DNA of 15,587 nt, taken from Bacteroidales bacterium. Its GTDB lineage: Bacteria; Bacteroidota; Bacteroidia; Bacteroidales; Tenuifilaceae. This document shows positions 12,486 through 15,587 of the stretch, in pieces (positions within the stretch are counted from its first letter, which is position 1; each line of letters starts with the position of its first letter). The notes below the pieces were generated by a model, which saw nothing but the letters and a program-made list of their open reading frames with translations, ran no database searches and had not been told where the DNA came from. The DNA is taken from contig WBUV01000024.1 in the NCBI GenBank assembly GCA_008933525.1, positions 1 through 15,587 on the forward strand. The letters run 5' to 3'. The position numbers and the translations under genes are program-made.

Positions 12486-14249
12486 TTAGTACACTTCAAC
12501 ATCGTAAGGAATACGTGCCTGAACACCTTGATTGTTAAGCATACTCTTAATTCTATTGTAATGCTTGTATGTAACACCAAGTTCATCTTTTAGGAAGAAA
12601 GCTTTTGCTTCGCCAGTCATTCCTTTGATTATTTCTTGGAATGGGTCTTTTTGCTCAGGAAGTTCTACCAAACGGTATTTTTCAACCTTTGCTTTTTCAG
12701 CAGCAAGTTTAATGGCAGCATTCAAACCTCCGAACTCATCAACCAATTTGATATCCTTTGCGTTAACACCGCTCCATACGCGACCTTGGCCAATCTCGTC
12801 AACTTTCTCAACTTCTAAACCACGGCCTTCGGCAACGTGACCGATAAATGTTTGGTAGGTTTCCTCAATGAATTTTTGTCCAACAGCCTTTTCCTCTGCT
12901 GTCATTGGGCGGAATTGGCTGAAAAAGTCAGCGTGGTCGTTGGTTTTAACAACATCAACGTTGATACCTAACTTTTTATTCATCACATTCTGTAGGTTGA
13001 AGAATAGACCAAATACGCCAATTGAACCAGTGATGGTTGTTGGACTAGCCATAATTGTAGTTGCAGGAGCTGCAATGTAGTAACCACCCGATGCTGCAAC
13101 ATCGCCCATCGATACAATAACCGGTTTCACTTTGTTGGCCAACTCAACCTCGCGCCAAATAACTTCCGATGCTAAAGCGCTACCACCAGGAGAGTTTACG
13201 CGGAATACGATAGCTTTAATTGTGCTGTCGCGGCGTGCTTTACGGATTGCGCGCGAAATTCCATCGGAACCAATAGCATCGTCGCTACCTTCGCCCATGC
13301 CAATTTCGCCTTGTGCGTAAATAACCGCAATTTTATCTTTCGAGAATTTTGCTTTTTTTGCAGGAGCCTTAAAGTATTGTGCTAATGTAACAGTTTTAAG
13401 GTCTTCCTTCTCTGGAGTTTCGGTTAGTCCTTTTAGTTTGTCAATAAGTTGATCCTTGTAAATTAAACTGTCAACCAATTTATTATTGATGCAAGATTTT
13501 CCATTGAAAATCTCCATGTCATTTGCCAAGCGGTTCAACTCTTCAACAGAAACGTTACGTGCTTTAGAAATTCCATCAACCCAATGGTTCCAGATTGAAC
13601 CCATGTAGGTTAATGTTTGCTCACGGTTCTCTGGGCTCATTTTGTCGAGCATAAAAGGCTCAACGGCACTTTTAAATTTACCATGACGAAGAATTTGAGG
13701 CTCAACGCCTAATTTCTCTAGAGCACCTTTGAAGAACATAATCTCTGAACGTAGACCCATCCACTCAACCATACCCTCTGGGTTAAGGTAAACCTTATCC
13801 GATACGGTTGCTAGGTAATATGCTTTTTGGCTATAGGTATCGCTATAGCTAATAATGAATTTACCAGATGTTTTGAAATCGATTAGAGCATCGCGGATTT
13901 CCTCAACGGTTGCAGCGCCTGCACCAACTGCATCAATTTCCATAAAAATACCTTTGATGTTTGGATCTTCTTTGGCACCCTCGATGGCTTTTAGGATTTT
14001 GTTAAGACCCATGCTGCTTTGTGGTTGCATCGACATAAAATCGAAACCTTTGAAAGGATTATCGCTAGCACGGTCAACTATCTCCTGATTGAAATCTACA
14101 TAGAGGATAGAGTTTTCCTTAATTACGGTTTCCTTGTCACCGGACGAAACCATTGCACCAATTACTCCAATCATTACAAAGAACAGAAGAAGTAATGAGA
14201 TAAATACACCTAATATGGTGATTAGTAGATGTTTGAAAAAATTTTTCAT
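12486..14249 (-). CDS. sppA: Signal peptide peptidase SppA, 67-kDa type
   Basis: Membrane-anchored serine protease that degrades cleaved signal peptides. The 587-residue protein has a single N-terminal transmembrane segment (about 8-32) and two tandem ClpP/crotonase-like S49 domains, as in the long E. coli-type enzyme. The catalytic lysine is K193 in HGKFKSAVEPF (189-199) in the first domain. The nucleophile is S387 in GDVAASGGYY (382-391) in the second, preceded by RVNSPGGSALASEV (350-363). The GSIGVFG (408-414) and GRVWSG (489-494) blocks are normal. Length and both active-site residues are intact. It diverges from folK. A -7 match TAAATTTG lies at 14315-14322, giving a leader of about 55-60 nt. 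A terminator follows before lpxK. Synteny with lpxK and punA is typical of Bacteroidales. Confidence 0.95.
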   Translation of the reverse strand: MKNFFKHLLITILGVFISLLLLFFVMIGVIGAMVSSGDKETVIKENSILYVDFNQEIVDRASDNPFKGFDFMSMQPQSSMGLNKILKAIEGAKEDPNIKGIFMEIDAVGAGAATVEEIRDALIDFKTSGKFIISYSDTYSQKAYYLATVSDKVYLNPEGMVEWMGLRSEIMFFKGALEKLGVEPQILRHGKFKSAVEPFMLDKMSPENREQTLTYMGSIWNHWVDGISKARNVSVEELNRLANDMEIFNGKSCINNKLVDSLIYKDQLIDKLKGLTETPEKEDLKTVTLAQYFKAPAKKAKFSKDKIAVIYAQGEIGMGEGSDDAIGSDGISRAIRKARRDSTIKAIVFRVNSPGGSALASEVIWREVELANKVKPVIVSMGDVAASGGYYIAAPATTIMASPTTITGSIGVFGLFFNLQNVMNKKLGINVDVVKTNDHADFFSQFRPMTAEEKAVGQKFIEETYQTFIGHVAEGRGLEVEKVDEIGQGRVWSGVNAKDIKLVDEFGGLNAAIKLAAEKAKVEKYRLVELPEQKDPFQEIIKGMTGEAKAFFLKDELGVTYKHYNRIKSMLNNQGVQARIPYDVEVY

Positions 14250-14314
14250 ATTTTTAGCGGTTTAGTGATAATACTATTTGACATTTTAGCATGTGATTTG
14301 TTACATACTAAAAT

Positions 14315-14322
14315 CAAATTTA
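14315..14322 (-). promoter_or_regulatory. Predicted sppA promoter, -7 element TAAATTTG
   Basis: The minus strand carries an exact TAnnTTTG match 65 bp upstream of the sppA ATG. No well-spaced -33 TTG is visible, so this is a position-supported guess in an AT-rich region. Confidence 0.4.
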
Positions 14323-14456
14323 ATCAAAATATAATTGCTATAAGTTGTTGTGAAATAACTTTTTTTGATTAAATCCGTATTCATAAAGTTGATAATCTGT
14401 TCATTAGTTTGTCAGAAAATATTTTGCGTATTAAGATTATTTATGAAAATTTACAA

Positions 14457-14464
14457 TAAGTTTG
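14457..14464 (+). promoter_or_regulatory. Predicted folK promoter, -7 element TAAGTTTG
   Basis: TAAGTTTG matches TAnnTTTG and ends 21 bases before the chosen folK ATG, implying a leader of about 15 nt. The -33 region is unclear. Confidence 0.45.
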
Positions 14465-14485
14465 TAACGCTTTAAATTGAATGAG

Positions 14486-14989
14486 ATGGCAAAGGTATTT
14501 TTCACTATAGGAGGCAACATAGGCGACAGAGTTTTTAATCTTCAGGAAACTTGTAGGTTAATTGCTAGCCGTATTGGATATATTCGTAAACAATCATCAA
14601 TTTACGAGTCGGAACCTTGGGGTTTTAGTAGCGAGTTAAATTTCTTGAATCAGGTTATAGTGGTTGAGACCAACTTAAGCCCAGCAGCAATAATGCTGGA
14701 AATATCGTATATAGAGTCAAAGATGGGGCGTGTAAGGAATGGGGCTGGTTATGCCTCGCGTACAATGGATATCGATATCCTTTTTTACGACCACCAAATA
14801 ATGCTTACCCCCGATTTAATTGTACCCCACAAGCAAATGCATAAGCGACGTTTTGTGCTTGAGCCTTTAAACGAGATTGCTCCTGAATTTATACACCCAC
14901 TTTTTTCTCTTACCTCGCACGAGCTCTTGGTTACTTGTACCGATGAATCTAAGGTATGGAAGTATGAGCCAGCACAAGTGAGTAATTAG
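14486..14989 (+). CDS. folK: 6-hydroxymethyl-7,8-dihydropterin pyrophosphokinase (HPPK)
   Basis: Transfers pyrophosphate from ATP to 6-hydroxymethyldihydropterin in folate biosynthesis. From the ATG at 14486 it has 167 residues, a normal length. A TTG three codons earlier also opens the frame, but the ATG puts MAKVFFTIGGNIGDR at the usual distance. Seen are the pterin-site FTIGGNIGDR (6-15), SSIYESEPWG (37-46), FLNQV (53-57), GRVRNGAGYASRTMDIDIL (81-99) and RRFVLEPLNEIAPEFIHP (121-138). The Mg-binding aspartates fall at D95 and D97 and the arginines at R82, R84 and R92, matching E. coli HPPK numbering. The usual IPHP motif is VPHKQ here. It converges on a membrane-protein gene whose stop lies 7 bp away, with no obvious terminator between them. 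Confidence 0.94.
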   Translation: MAKVFFTIGGNIGDRVFNLQETCRLIASRIGYIRKQSSIYESEPWGFSSELNFLNQVIVVETNLSPAAIMLEISYIESKMGRVRNGAGYASRTMDIDILFYDHQIMLTPDLIVPHKQMHKRRFVLEPLNEIAPEFIHPLFSLTSHELLVTCTDESKVWKYEPAQVSN

Positions 14990-14996
14990 ACGTTCG

Positions 14997-15191
14997 CTAT
15001 TTTTTTCTTTCAAAATATTCGCGAACTGTAAGAATAATTGCGAGTATAAGCCCTAGTTGGATGGCCGATTGCCAGCCATAAACAATGTTTCCATGCACTA
15101 AGTACGAGTATAATAACTTTACCCCAACACTTACTGCAAATGCAAGGATAAATATCCCTACGAACACTAAAAAAAGATTTAAACGTTTCAT
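14997..15191 (-). CDS. Small two-helix membrane protein of unknown function
   Basis: 64-residue hypothetical protein from the ATG at 15189-15191 (MKRLNLFLVF). A TTG three codons further upstream also keeps the frame open but is less likely as a start. Two hydrophobic segments (about 5-26 and 40-57) flank a short polar loop, and the end is charged (REYFERKK), suggesting a two-pass inner membrane protein. I do not recognise a family. It starts 12 bp after the stop of the next membrane-protein gene, so the two are probably cotranscribed, and its 3' end lies against folK. Support is a clean short-gap operon position and membrane-protein composition rather than homology. Confidence 0.6.
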   Translation of the reverse strand: MKRLNLFLVFVGIFILAFAVSVGVKLLYSYLVHGNIVYGWQSAIQLGLILAIILTVREYFERKK

Positions 15192-15203
15192 GGGCTTCAA
15201 TAT

Positions 15204-15584
15204 TTAAGAGTTTTTACGTTTTATGTGATGGCTTAATAGGAAAAGAATTCCAATTAAAATGAATGGTAGGTTAATGGTCAGCAGTATAGTAGCGGTAATC
15301 CACACAGAATGGTTCATCGCATAATTATGAGTTGCAATAAATGGTGCAAAGGCTAGCCCAATAGCTACAAAAATAATTCCTCCTACTCTTTCCCATTTCC
15401 AAGCAATAAGCAAAAATATGGTTAGTATGTACGATGGAATAAGGTGAACTGCAAACGCAGCAAGTTTCTTCCAAATTGATTGGTTGCCTTCGAATGAGTC
15501 CAACGCAAACATACTGATGAATAGTATTGCCAAAATACAGAGAATCCGTGGTGTCCAGTGGAAGATTTTGAGAGTTTTGTTCAT
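15204..15584 (-). CDS. Four-helix membrane protein of unknown function
   Basis: 126-residue hypothetical integral membrane protein, complete within the window (ATG at 15582-15584). Four predicted transmembrane segments lie at about residues 12-30, 41-62, 66-84 and 94-119. The N-terminus is positive (MNKTLKIFHWTPR) and the C-terminus basic (HHIKRKNS), so both ends are probably cytoplasmic. A WKWERVGG turn sits between helices 2 and 3. It resembles the many small conserved hypothetical membrane proteins of Bacteroidetes, but I cannot name a family with certainty and see no catalytic motif. The 64-residue membrane-protein gene follows after 12 bp in the same direction. The promoter would lie beyond the window edge. 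Confidence 0.7.
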   Translation of the reverse strand: MNKTLKIFHWTPRILCILAILFISMFALDSFEGNQSIWKKLAAFAVHLIPSYILTIFLLIAWKWERVGGIIFVAIGLAFAPFIATHNYAMNHSVWITATILLTINLPFILIGILFLLSHHIKRKNS

Positions 15585-15587
15585 AGT

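Noticed and set aside
14992..15026. GTTCGC/GCGAAC inverted repeat around the convergent ends of folK and the 64-residue membrane-protein gene.
   Set aside because: The arms are 6 bp with a long loop inside the membrane-protein coding region, without terminator geometry.

Overview
The window looks like chromosomal DNA of a Bacteroidetes bacterium, most likely order Bacteroidales. The evidence is the neighbour set sppA-lpxK-punA with folK beside it, the Bacteroidetes-style HisRS, ParC and ParE sequences, a FISUMP-domain lipoprotein, and repeated matches to the Bacteroidetes -7 promoter element TAnnTTTG. Base composition is moderately AT-rich. This is mostly housekeeping DNA. I see no phage, transposase, CRISPR array, rRNA or tRNA, and no clear undescribed multi-gene system. 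The unusual content is a small toxin-antitoxin pair, several small intergenic repeat families, and a few specificity residues.

Left part (1-4148, all minus strand). The window opens inside hisS (histidyl-tRNA synthetase), which is cut off by the window edge and has its own TAGGTTTG promoter. Upstream of it lies a FISUMP-domain lipoprotein gene, then a probable three-gene operon: a VOC/glyoxalase-fold protein with an HTH-like tail, arfB (stalled-ribosome rescue hydrolase) and a YciI-like protein. Next is an AraC-type regulator with a GyrI-like ligand domain, ended by an intrinsic terminator. Its true start is probably an internal ATG.

Centre (4149-9237). A gene-free stretch of about 430 bp holds an inverted repeat, a GC-rich palindrome, degenerate 24-bp repeats and a good promoter (TTG-N18-TAATTTTG). 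It leads into parE-parC, the two topoisomerase IV subunits, which end at a bidirectional terminator.

Right-centre (9238-12485). A RelE/ParE-type toxin and its antitoxin (minus strand, TAATG overlap) sit between parC and aroK (shikimate kinase, plus strand). aroK ends at a 24-bp perfect palindrome that probably serves both strands. Facing it are punA and lpxK, which overlap by 17 bp. A strong terminator hairpin lies almost against the lpxK start codon, and an array of 7-bp GTGACnn units lies between lpxK and sppA.

Right end (12486-15587). sppA (67-kDa-type signal peptide peptidase, minus) and folK (HPPK of folate synthesis, plus) diverge from a shared 236-bp region. Two small genes for unrecognised membrane proteins (minus) converge on folK. 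The window thus mixes translation, DNA topology, aromatic and folate synthesis, lipid A synthesis, purine salvage and envelope proteolysis genes, with no single pathway tying them together.
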